Positions 21,290 through 31,893 of a stretch of DNA of 64,000 bases are shown here, piece after piece. This DNA comes from Mercurialis annua (taxonomy: Eukaryota; Streptophyta; Magnoliopsida; Malpighiales; Euphorbiaceae), in assembly GCF_937616625.2 (NCBI RefSeq), contig NC_065576.1, positions 33,444,628 through 33,508,627 on the forward strand, in the 5' to 3' direction. The number at the start of each line of letters is the position of its first letter. Position 1 is the first letter of the stretch. The translations under genes were made by a program, and so were the position numbers. A model generated the notes under the pieces. The model worked only from the letters and a program-made list of their open reading frames with translations. It did no database searches and was not told the origin of the DNA.

Positions 21290-24200
21290 TTAGTTTGTTT
21301 TCGTCGCTTCTATTAAACATTCCTTTGTGAGCTTAATTAATTCATGATACATTTTGAGATGTTCTACGTTCCAGAATCTAGGTACGTCCTCCCCCTCTAT
21401 CGTTTCCAGGTGATAGACTCCCCTTCTGGTTGTCTTGGTTACCATGTACAGTCCTTCCCAGTTGCTTTCAAGTTTGCCTAGGGCAGCATTGCCTTTACCT
21501 ATTTTGGCATCTTTAGGACCAGGTTTTTCACTTTGAATTCCCGCCGGCATACTCTCTTGTTGTGTTATCTCGCCGGTTGACTTTGGTATGCTTCTACTTG
21601 TATGTTTACCATATGTCTTTTTTTTCAGTTGGTCTTCCGACAGTCGCAATTCTTCTTCATTTCTTTCTTCATTGTAGTGTTTTGTTCTCATCGCAAGAAT
21701 TCTAATTTCCACTCGAATGACCACTTCTATCTCGTATGTCATCCGGAAAGGTGTTTCGCCCGTTCCTTTCCTTGGTGTTGTTTTGTATGCCCATATTACC
21801 CTGTGTAGTTCCTCCGCTCAGTTTCCTTTTACTTCGTCTAGTCTTTGCTTCAACCCTTTGCAAATTGTTATATTTGTAACCTCTGTCATTCTATTGGTTT
21901 GCGGATGCGCCACTGATGTGAACTGTAAGTTTATCCCCAGTTTCTCACAGAAGCCTCTGAATGTAGTGTTATCGAACTGCTTCTAGTTGTCCGCGACTAG
22001 CGTCTTAGGTATGCCAAATCAGCACACCACTTCTCTCTAGAAGAACTCCTCAGCCCTGGCTGCAGTTATTGTGGAGACGGCTTCTACCTCTACCCATTTG
22101 GTAGAATGGTCGACGGCTACGAAGATGAACTTCTTTTGGTTCTTCAGTGCTGGAAATGGTCCTAGGATATCTATTCCCCATTTTGCAAATGTCCATGGGC
22201 TATATGCTGGCTTGGTTTCTTGGGGGGGGTATGTGTGATCTATCTCATGCTTCTAGCATTTGTCGCACTTCCTGGCCAATTTGTTTGTGTCTGACTCCAT
22301 GGTTGGTCAATAATAACCTTGTAAAGATGCTTTTATAGCCATGGTGGTTGGTCCTTCATGGGCTCCGTAAATTTCATCATGTATTTCACCCAGGATGTAT
22401 TGTCTTTCTCTTTGTGACACACACCTCGACCATGGGTGGCTCCCTGAAGTTCGGTATATCGTTCCTTGGTAGATTGCATACATACTGGCTATCCTTTTAA
22501 TTTTTTCCGTTTCTCCTTTATCTTCTGGCGTTTTTCTTGTCTCAATATATTTCCAGATAGGTTCCATCCATGGGTCCATATAATGTATGTGGTAGCTTGA
22601 CGGCGTGTCGATTGCCGGGCCTCTATTTCTTCTTTGAGTTCTATAAGTTGGAATTTTTCATTCTTTTCCGAGGTTGTTTTTGCTATCAGGTCTGCTTCGA
22701 TGTTTTCTTCTCTTTTGATCTTTGTTATCTGACATTGTACTCTTTTTCTTTCAATTTCTTGCAGCCACTCCTTTGCTCTTTTGTGATATTTTATTAGGTT
22801 TTCTTCTTTCGTGGCGAATGTTCCATCGATTTTTTCGACCACCATTTGTGAATCGCAGTAAATCTTTAAATTCTCCGTTCTTACTTCAGCCGCTAGTGTT
22901 AATCATGTTATCATTGCTTTGTACTCTACTACATTTTTTATTACTGTGAAGTTTAGGTGGACTGCGTAATCGATTCGCACCTTGTACGAGTCTTTGAGGA
23001 TGACTCTTGCTCCTGCTCCCTTCTCTTTCTTGACCCCATCTACGTAAAGCTCCCATTGCTTGTTCACATCCGCTTGTGGTTTAGAATAGCCAGTGAGTTC
23101 CACCACGAAGTCGGCCAAGGCCTGAGCTTTCGACGCTTGTCTTGGTTCATACCTGATGTCGTGCTTTCCCTGTTGCACCGACCATTTGACTAATCTTCCT
23201 GAGAGCTCGGGTTTTTGGAGGGCCTATCTTAGCGATTGATCGGTCCATACGTTTATCGGATTCACTTGGAAGTATGGTTTCAACTTCTTTGTTGTCGTTG
23301 TTAAAGCTAGTGCCCTTTTTCTCAATTTCTGGATATTTGTATTCCGCGCCTTTCAGGGTTCGGCTCACGTAGTACACGGGGAGTTGCTGGCCTTCTTCTT
23401 CCCTTACTAGGACTGTCGCTATGGTGTCTATGCACACTCATATGTATAGGTAAAGGGTTTCTGTGTCTACAGGCCTGTTTAGTAGTGGTGCTTTGAGCAT
23501 GAATTTTTTCAAACCTTCAAAGATTGGTCGCATTATTCACCCCATTTGAATGTCTTTGTTTTCAATGTGTTGTAGAATGGGAAGCATCTTTTTGATGATG
23601 ACGAGATGAACCTTCCCAGTGCCGTTACTCTTCTATTGAAAATTTGGACTCCCTGTTGATTCTTTGGAGGGCTCATTTTTAGGATGGCCTTGATCTTTTC
23701 CGGATTTGCTTCTACTCCTCTTTGTGACACCATGTATCCGAGGAATTTTCCTCCTTCTACGTCGAACGTGCATCTCGCTTGGTTCATTTTCATATTGAAC
23801 TTGTTGAGGACTTCCATCATCGTCCGGAGGTCTTTCGGGCGATCCTCTTCTTTTTCTTTTTAAAATCACATCATCAACATATACTTCCACTGTTTTCTGA
23901 TTTTCTCTTTGAACATATACTTCATCAGCCGTTGGTATGTGGCACCTATATCTTTTAACCCAAAACGGCATCATTGTGTAATAGTAAGTACCTTCATCGT
24001 GAAACTCGTTTTGGTCTGATCTTCTTTCTTCATCGGAATTTGGTTGTATCCTTGCGCCATGTACACCAAAGTGTATAGTTTGTAGCCTGCAATGGAGTCG
24101 ACCAATTGGTCAATGTTGGGCAAGGGGAAGCAGTTTTTTTGGCACGCCTTGTTTAAGTTTGTGAAGTCGACACACATGCGAAACTTTCCGTTTTCCCTTT

Positions 24201-24660
24201 ATTACTAAGATTGCATTACTCAACCACTCTCGGTATTTGATTTCCTTGATAAAACATGCTCCGAGCAGCTTTTCTACCTCTTCCACTATTGCTTTTTGCC
24301 GTTTTTCTGAATATCTCTACTTCTTCTGTCAAACTTGTTTCATAGTTGTGTTAACATTTAGCTCATGACACGATACCCCTGGGTATATATAGTCTCCTGA
24401 TTTTTGATTCCTTGGTGGCAAAGATTCCTTGGAATTCATGGAACACCTTCTTGATTTAGCTTTCTGTCGAGTTCTTTATACTGGTGCCCATTTTTATGTC
24501 TTTCTCTGGGCGGTATTTCCTAGAGCTTCGTTTCTCAGACCGGCTCCGCTATGGATTCTTCGCATGGAAGTTCGAGTATTTCGTCTATGGATGGCAACTC
24601 AGCTAGATCCACTGGGTGGCATGCTTCTTCCTCCTTCTTGCTTTCTATGAACACTAGGAT
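21290..24660 (-). pseudogene. Decayed Tat/Retand-like pol (RT, RNase H, linker RH, integrase)
   Basis: Domains in minus-strand order. Frameshifted pre-RT stretch (24340-24660). RT with MCVDFTNLNKAC and MAQGYNQIPM (23971-24177). RT thumb (23533-23820, KFLGYMVSQRGVEANPEKI). RNase H (23147-23437). A second RNase H-like domain typical of Tat elements (22903-23178, ALADFVVELTG then WELYVDG). Its continuation (22489-22845). Integrase zinc region (22307-22579, IHDEIYGAHEG). Integrase end (21290-21742, LESNWEGLYMVTKTTRRGVY). At least six frame changes and many stops; YVDD is not recoverable. No LTRs found. A long-dead copy. Confidence 0.85.
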
Positions 24661-24697
24661 TCCTTTGTTTGTGGGGATCATCATTCTTCGTTTGTGG

Positions 24698-25625
24698 GGT
24701 TAAAGATTCTGAGGGTCACTCAACTTTGCCCAAGTTGCAAAATGGTTACCGAATTTTAAAACGTTACAAAATGATCACCATACTATAAAAAGACGACTTT
24801 CGGCGGTCCCTAAATGATTTCCGGCCAATTTCTTTCCTATGTGGCACCGGAGTCCCAGTCACCCCTTCTTTATTCGCCATGTCATCATCCTCTTCCTTAT
24901 TTTTTAAAATTAAACACCAAAAATAAAAAATTAATTAATTTTTTGGCCGGCCACCATCTACACCCATCACCGGCCACCACCTACACCCATCACCAGCCAC
25001 CGCCCTGCCTGTCACCTTCGTGAACTCTCTTCATCTGGGTTTTGAACCCAGAAGAAGATCTCTTCATCTGGAGAAAAACCCAGACGAAGAGAGATCCTCT
25101 TCGTCTGAGTTTTTCTCCAAACGAAGAGGATCTCTCTTCGTCTGGGTTCAAAACCCAAACGAAGAGAAAGATCTCTTTGTCTGTATACAAAACCAGACGA
25201 TGAGACCAGAAGAAGAGATAATTCAAAACCAGACGTAGAGATCTCTCTTTGTCTGGTTCCAGACGAAGCTCATTAACACAGATGAAGAGCTTCGTCTGGA
25301 ACAGATAAAATTTGAAGGTTTGGATGGTGGTGGTGGCGGCTGCAAAAAGGAAAAGATTAAGTTGTAGGGTTTTTTGTGTTGTGAAGAAGGAGAAGATGAC
25401 GTGGCAAAATGACATGGTAAATTGCAAAATGATAGTATGACATGGCAAAGGGGGAAAGGAGCGACTCAGACTCTAGCTGACACGTCAGAAAAAATTGGCC
25501 GGAGTTCATTTATGAACCGCCAGAAGTCGTCTTTTTATTGTACGGTGACCATTTTGTAACATTTTGAAATTTAATAACTATTTTGCAATTTGGACAAAGT
25601 TGAGTGACCCTCAGAATCTTTAACC
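24698..25625. mobile_element. MULE-like non-autonomous DNA transposon with long TIRs
   Basis: Terminal inverted repeats of about 150 bp and roughly 80-85% identity start GGTTAAAGATTCTGAGGGTC on both ends. The flanks share TCGTTTGTGG (24688-24697 and 25627-25636), and one more base matches loosely, so the TSD is 9-11 bp as for Mutator-like elements. No transposase. The centre (25021-25310) is a cluster of inverted copies of CTTCGTCTGG/CCAGACGAAG that could fold into several hairpins; ORFs there are not coding. It sits at the edge of the Retand-like fragment. Confidence 0.8.
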
Positions 25626-25636
25626 ATCGTTTGTGG

Positions 25637-25850
25637 ACAAAGTAAATTTAAATACAAATAAAAAAACGAAAAGGTCAATACACTTAAATAAAAAAAACCG
25701 CCTTCATGAAACTATTGTATACAATGTCACCTACAAACATACTCTTTTGCCGGAAATTAAAGACGTCTATTTCTACATTTTTGAATTTTTCAAATCAGAA
25801 TAATTCACAAACAAAACTTTGAATATTATCCAAAATGTTAAGTGGGGGAT
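25637..25850 (+). other. Unassigned spacer ending in a copia-type PPT
   Basis: AT-rich, no ORF. The last 11 bp (AAGTGGGGGAT) equal the PPT found before the copia 3' LTR (31030-31040), and the 15 bp before are similar too. It may be the 3' end of an older copia unit whose LTR became the present 5' LTR. Confidence 0.4.
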
Positions 25851-26557
25851 TGTTGGTACAAAATTGAATTTGAAAAGATAAGGTATAGAAAAGTGCTAAT
25901 GAGAATAAAGAGAGCATTGTGGAATCCCACATTGCTTAGGAGAGCTCATTTAATTGAGCTTATAAGTGTGTTCACTCACACTTGGGTTTGGGCCCTAAGG
26001 GGTACCCAGTTTTGTGGATGGGCTAGGAGTTACATCCTACCCAATTTACCACGCGCGCGCGCCGTCCGTCCGTCGGCCGGCCGGTCTGGTCAGGTCAGGT
26101 TCGGTTTTAGCACTTAATAAATTTTTTATTTCTGAAATCCTTTTGTAACGGTTTTATTTTTGAATAAAACATAATCCCTGATTTTTCTCCCACGATTTGA
26201 CTATCTGATTTAATAAAGGAAAACGCTTTAATTTTTATTTGACTGTTTCAGTTTCTAATTTCTATAAACTGTTGTCTTCCCCTTCAGTATAGAAATATCT
26301 TTTCACAACAGCTATTTTCTGAAAAACAAAACAAACTGAGTTCTTGAGCAATAATAAGAAAGGTGTAATTGACCGCTGAATACAGTGCAGTATTCATCGG
26401 AGTTTGGCTGTTTTATCCTGGGGACGACGTGGTACGTACGACTGCTTGCACCATCGGAGGCAGAGCCGCGAAACGTCTTAAAGATAGCGACCTAGTCAAC
26501 GACTCAGCCAGAAACTATCTTTGGTAATTTCGTTCCATTTCATAAACTGTTCCAACA
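25851..26557 (+). repeat. Copia 5' LTR
   Basis: Starts TGTTGGTACAAAATTG and ends GTTCCAACA. Contains a CG-rich microsatellite (about 26050-26095), AATAAA-like A/T tracts and a hairpin GAATACAGTGCAGTATTC near 26379. The sequence after the LTR (ATTTTAAGACG) does not match the usual initiator-Met PBS. Confidence 0.92.
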
Positions 26558-26583
26558 ATTTTAAGACGAATACAGTTTCTGCG

Positions 26584-28833
26584 ATGGCTAATGATGATGT
26601 TTCTGGTTTAGATTCTGGTCGCTTTGATGTTAACAAACCATTTTGTTTTGAGGGTCTCCATTTCAAACGATGGAGGCAGAAAACTTTATTTTTTCTCATC
26701 ATGAAAAATGTTGCTGCTGTTCTTACTACTCCTTTACCTGTTGTTGCTGATACTGCCGAGGGTGATGAACTGGATAAACAAACTGCTGATGTTCAGCAGT
26801 GGCTTACCAATGACTATTTATACAAAAATTATATTCTGAATGCTTTGTGTGATGATTTGTATGACTATTATAATTCTGATAATTATAAGTCAGCTACTGA
26901 AATCTGGGAGGCGCTGCAAAGGAAGTATGATACGGAGGAGGATGGAACAAAGAAGTATGCTGTCAGTCGCTATCTGAAATATCAGATGACGGATGAAAAA
27001 TCAGTCGAGGCTCAGTCACATGAATTGCAGAAAATTGCACATGAGATAATCTCTGAAGGTATGGTCCTTGATGAACAATTTCAAGTTGTTGTATTGATTG
27101 ATAAACTGCCCCCTTCGTGGAAGGATTTTAAGAATTCTCTCAGGCACAAAACCAAAGAATTTTTGCTGGAAAGTTTGATTACTCGCCTTCGTATTGAGGA
27201 AGAGGCGAGAAAACAGGACCAGAAAGATGAGGTGCTTGTTGTTTCAAACAACACCAGAAAGTTCAGTTCTGCGGTTCTGAAGCCAAATGGCAAAAAATTT
27301 AAGAATCAGAATCGCAATGTGAACTCGAACCAAAATGTGAACCGTAACAGAAATAATCAGAATGGTAATCCTGCTCGGAACCATATTGTAAGACAGCAAC
27401 CACCTGTAAGAAATGATCCGCCACATTTTCTGTGTTTCAACTGTGGAAAACTGGGTCATATGGCACGCAAGTGTCGGAACAGACCAGGGGCAGCCCCTCA
27501 GGCTAACCTGACTGAAGAGCCGTTTGTGGCTATGATCACTGAGATGATGTCTGAGATCAACCTTGTTGGTGGATCAGAAGGGTGGTGGGTATACACGGGC
27601 GCATCTCGCCATGTCTGTCATGATCGGGCTATGTTTAAAACATACACTGCTGTTGAAGACAAGAAAGTGTTGTTGGGTGAGACTCACACCACTATTGTTG
27701 CTGGAATTGGAAGTGTCGAACTGAAGTTCACTTCAGGAAAGACATTGATCTTGAAGGATGTAATGCATACTCCTATGATGAGGAAGAATCTGGTGTCTGA
27801 CTATCTTCTCAACAAGGCTGGGTTTTTTCAAACTATTGGGGGTGATATGTACACCATCACTAAGAATGGTACTTTTGTGGGAAAGGGTTATGCTTGTGAG
27901 AATATGTTCAAGATGAATGTTGAAATTAATAAAGTATCTACTTCAGTTTACTTGTTGTCTGATTTTAATGTTTGGCATGTTAGACTTTGTCACGTTAATA
28001 AACGTATAATTAATAATATGAGTAACCTAGGATTAATTCCTAAAATGACATTAAATGATTTTGAAAAATGTGAATTTTGCAGTCAGGCTAAAATAACGAA
28101 AACGTCACATAGATCAGTAATTAGAGAATCTGAACCATTAGATTTAATTCATTCTGATATATGTGAACTTGATGGAACTTTGACTAGAAATGGCAAGCGT
28201 TATTTTATCACTTTTATTGATGATTGTTCTGATTTTACTTTTGTGTACTTGACGAAAAATAAGAGTGATGCACTTGATATGTTCAAGTTATTTGTTACAG
28301 AAATTGAAAATCAATTCAATAAGAAAATCAAAAGATTTCGCAGTGATAGAGGTACTGAATATGAATCAAGCTTGTTTATAGATTTCTATAACTCGCATGG
28401 TATAGTACATGAAAGAACTGCACCTTATTCTCCTGAAATGAACGGTAAAGACGAAAGAAAAAATAGAACATTTACAGAAGCTCTAGTGTCTATTTTATTA
28501 AACTCAGGTGCTGCTTCTTATTGGTGGGGTGAAATATTATTGACTGTTTGCTATGTGCTAAACAGAGTACCAAAATCGAACAATAAGATTTCACCTTATG
28601 AGATTTTAAAGAAAAGACAACCAAATTTGTCTTATTTGAGAACATGGGGCTGTTTGGCCTATGTTAGGATTCCTGATCCAAAACGAATAAAATTAGCAAG
28701 TAGGGCCTATGAATGTGTATTCATTGGATATGCAGTCAATAGCAAGGCATACAGATTTTATGACTTGTCTGCACGAGTGATATTGAATCCGTGGATGCTG
28801 ATTTTTATGAACAGAAATTTCCTTTTAAATTAG
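26584..28833 (+). pseudogene. Copia gag, protease and integrase
   Basis: The Met at 26584, 27 nt after the LTR, is preferred over upstream in-frame codons inside the LTR. Gag (about 1-280) ends in a CCHC zinc knuckle CFNCGKLGHMARKC (residues 284-297). The protease motif near residue 337 reads VYTGAS instead of V(D)(S/T)GAS, so the catalytic Asp is Tyr. Integrase: zinc residues around WHVRLCH and CEFCSQAK, then HSDIC, RSDRGTEY and NGKDERKNRT, which keeps D, D and E. The frame is lost near 28780, and the downstream frame resumes at DADFYEQKFPF. Predicted inactive because of the protease change and the frameshift. Confidence 0.9.
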
Positions 28834-29360
28834 GAAATAGTGGGGGCGAATCATCTAGTAGCATTCGTGTTGTCAGGAATAATGAGATTACAGATGATAT
28901 ACAACCAGAGATCAGAAGGAGTAAAAGAGCTAGAATCTCGAAAGACTTTGGTCCAGATTTCCAAGTCTATTCTTTAGAGGAAGATCCTGCAAACCTCCAG
29001 GAAGCTCTAACTTCTTTAGATGATGATCTTTGGCAAGAAGCCATAAATGATGAGATGGAATCTTTGGAATCCAATAAGACTTGGCATTTGACTGATTTAC
29101 CCCCCGGTTGCAAGACCATAGGTTGTAAGTGGATTTTGAAAAAGAAAATGAAACCTGATGGCACAGTTGATAAATATAAAGCTCGACTAGTGGCTAAGGG
29201 TTATAGACAACGTGAAAATGTTGATTTCTTTGATACCTATTCACCAGTTACTAGAATAACATCCATTAGAGTGCTGATTTCGATTGCTGCACTCTATGAT
29301 TTGGTAGTACACCAAATGGATGTTAAGACCGCTTTTCTGAATGGTGAATTGGAGGAATAA
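28791..29360 (+). pseudogene. Copia reverse transcriptase, N-terminal part
   Basis: Continues the polyprotein in a shifted frame. CKWILKKKMKPDGT and YKARLVAKGYRQ mark the RT fingers, and MDVKTAFLNGE the palm. It stops with TAA at 29358-29360 where the family normally has a Glu codon, a single-base nonsense change (inferred). Confidence 0.9.
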
Positions 29361-29366
29361 ATTTAC

Positions 29367-30524
29367 ATGGACCAACCTGAAGGTTTTGTGATACATGGAC
29401 AGGAACAGAAAGTGTGCAAGTTAGACAAATCCTTGTATGGTCTAAAACAGGCACCTAAGCAATGGCATGAGAAATTTGATAATCTTGTCATCTCAAATGG
29501 TTTTAAAGTGAATGAAAGTGACAAATGCATATATTACAAATATGAGAATGAGCTTTGTACTTTCATATGTCTATATGTTGATGACTTGTTGATTTTTGGA
29601 TCAAATATTCATGTTGTGAATGTTGTGCAATCAATGTTGGGTGCCAGCTTTGATATGAAAGATCTAGGTGAAGCGAATGTCATTCTTGGCATAAAAATTA
29701 CTAGATCTGAAAAAGGAATTTCATTAGATCAATCTCACTATGTTGAGAAGATTCTAAAGAAATATAACTACTTCGACTGTAAACCTGCATGTACACCTTA
29801 TGATCCAAGTGTAAAACTTTTTAAGAACACTGGTGATAGTGTACGACAGTCTGAATATGCGAGCATCATTGGCAGCCTTAGGTATGCCACTGATTGTACA
29901 AGACCCGACATTGCATTTGTCGTTGGATTACTGTGCAGGTTTACTAGTAGACCTAGTATTAAGCATTTGCATGCTATTGAAAGGGTAATGAGATACCTTA
30001 AAAGAACCATGAATCTTGGACTACATTATCTGAAGCATCCTGCTATACTTGAAGGGTACAGTGATGCAGATTGTAATACATTGTCAGATGATTCCAAAGC
30101 AACGAGTGGCTATATTTTTAGTATAGTTGGTGGAGCTGTTTCTTGGAAGTCAAAGAAATAGACGATTCTGGCTCAATCTACGATGGAGTCAAAAATGATA
30201 GCACTAGCTGCTGCTAGTGAAGAAGCAGGATGGCTAAGAAGTCTGCTAGCTGAGATTCCTTTATGGGAAAGACCGATACCAGCTGTGTTGATCCATTGTG
30301 ATAGTACCGCGGCTATTGCAAAAATTGAGAACCGTTATTATAATGGTAAGAAACGACAGATACGTCGTAAGCACAGCACTGTTAGAGAATTTATCTCAAC
30401 AGGGGCTGTTAGAGTAGATCATGTACGCACTGATGATAACTTAGCAGATCCTTTGACGAAAGGATTAGCTAGAGAGAAAGTCCACAAAACTTCCAAGGGA
30501 ATGGGACTATTGCCTATAGAATGA
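29367..30524 (+). pseudogene. Copia RT C-terminal part and RNase H
   Basis: Resumes in the same frame after the stop with MDQPEGFV. The catalytic YVDD is at 29573-29584 and LYGLKQAPKQWH precedes it. RNase H begins near 30040 (YSDADCNTLSDD). A second nonsense codon (TAG, 30159-30161) follows SWKSKK, where a Gln codon is usual. The rest (30162-30524) runs through SKMIALAAASEEA and NLADPLTKGL to a normal stop. Only point changes, so the copy is fairly young. Confidence 0.9.
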
Positions 30525-31040
30525 ATCATCCATAATGGAAACCCGACCTAACTGACTGGAGATCCCAAGAAATAGGTTCAATGGGTAATAACAAGTTATG
30601 AATGATACGAGCCAGAACATGCAAATTGAGGCATGACTCCTGAAGCGATTAGAGGATGAGTTAATAGAATCTCTTAATGAAGTATATACTCCATTTGGAG
30701 TGGAGTACCTAGCTACGGGAGTACTCTTGATAGCTTCACCTTTGTGAATGTGGAAGTGGGGCCGCTATCTATGAAATTTGAGGCAAAATTTATAGAGCGT
30801 TCACTAATCTGGGATAGACGTGCATGGCCATAAACGCACGGGTTTTTGAATACACTCTTAGAAAAGGTTGTGTGTGGTTAGATGTCCGAGACAGAGTTCA
30901 AGACTACGAGTCACTCTTGTTGAATCAGAATCTAACACACTGCGTAAAGGTTCAAATCGAAAGATACCTTTACTTATGCGCAATCTTACTGGATCAGAAA
31001 TTTGCTCGAGAAATTATTTTTAAAATTCAAAGTGGGGGAT
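30525..31040 (+). other. Copia 3' untranslated region and PPT
   Basis: No coding sequence expected. It ends with the polypurine tract AAGTGGGGGAT (31030-31040) next to the 3' LTR. The 77-codon ORF at 30824 spans the LTR boundary and is not real. Confidence 0.75.
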
Positions 31041-31742
31041 TGTTGGTACAAAATTGAATTTGAAAAGATAAGGTATAGAAAAGTGCTTATGAGAATAAAG
31101 AGAGCATTGTGGAATCCCACATTGCTTAGGAGAGCTCATTTAATTGAGCTTATAAGTGTGTTCACTCACACTTGGGTTTGGGCCCTAAGGGGTACCCAGT
31201 TTTGTGGATGGGCTAGGAGTTACATCCTACCCAATTTACCACACGCGCGCGCCGTCCGTCGTCCGGCCGGCTGGTCAGGTCAGGTCAGGTTTTAGCACTT
31301 AATAAATTTTTTATTTCTGAAATTCTTTTGTAACGGTTTTATTTTTGAATAAAACACAATCCCTGATTTTTCTCCCACGATTTGACTATCTGATTTAATA
31401 AAGGAAAACGTTTTAATTTTTATTTGACTGTTTCAGTTTTTAATTTCTATAAATTGTTGTCTTCCCCTTCAGTAAAGAAATATCTTTTCACAACAGCTAT
31501 TTTCTGAAAAACAAAACAAACCGAGTTCTTGAGCAATAATAAGAAAGGTGTAATTGACCGCTGAATACAGTGCAGTATTCATCGGAGTTTGGCTGTTTTA
31601 TTCTGGGGACGACGTGGTACGTACAACTGCTTGCACCATCGGAGGTAAAGCCGCGAAACGTCTTAAAAATAGCGACCTAATCCGCGACTCAGCCAGAAAC
31701 TATCTTTAGTAATTTCATTCCATTTCATAAACTGTTCCAACA
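31041..31742 (+). repeat. Copia 3' LTR
   Basis: Same ends as the 5' LTR. It lies 151 bp from the uclacyanin stop codon and about 46 bp beyond that gene's poly(A) signal, tail to tail with the gene. Confidence 0.92.
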
Positions 31743-31788
31743 AGAAAGCTCAATAATACATCTTAATTTAAATTCAATGCACACCAAA

Positions 31789-31794
31789 TTTATT
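31789..31794 (-). terminator. Poly(A) signal of the uclacyanin gene
   Basis: Minus-strand AATAAA about 100 nt after the stop codon at 31894, in AT-rich DNA. Cleavage would fall about 20 nt further, before the copia LTR. Confidence 0.55.
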
Positions 31795-31893
31795 GATAGA
31801 GCAATGACACAAAGATTGTTACACTCAAATAAAAAAAATAAAAAAAACAAGTAACAATTCTCCAAAAACATTGTTGTTCTTTCTCAATAATGC

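Larger units (their letters stand above)
25851..31742 (+). mobile_element. Ty1/copia LTR retrotransposon, near-complete
   Basis: Two LTRs (25851-26557, 707 bp; 31041-31742, 702 bp) with TGTTGG...CCAACA ends flank a gag-pol region broken by one frameshift and two stops. LTRs are almost identical; most length difference is in GC-rich and CAGGT microsatellite tracts. No 5-bp TSD (GGGAT against AGAAA). The right end lies just beyond the poly(A) signal of the uclacyanin gene. Domain order gag-protease-integrase-RT-RNase H is diagnostic for copia. Tork-like lineage is my best guess. Confidence 0.92.

Noticed and set aside
24990..25448. ORFs with RRRGSLFVW-like repeats in the MULE-type element
   Set aside because: Produced by the inverted CTTCGTCTGG copies on both strands; no start or domain.
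25842..26117. 91-97 codon ORFs in both copia LTRs
   Set aside because: LTR sequence read as protein; contains the CG microsatellite and no domain.
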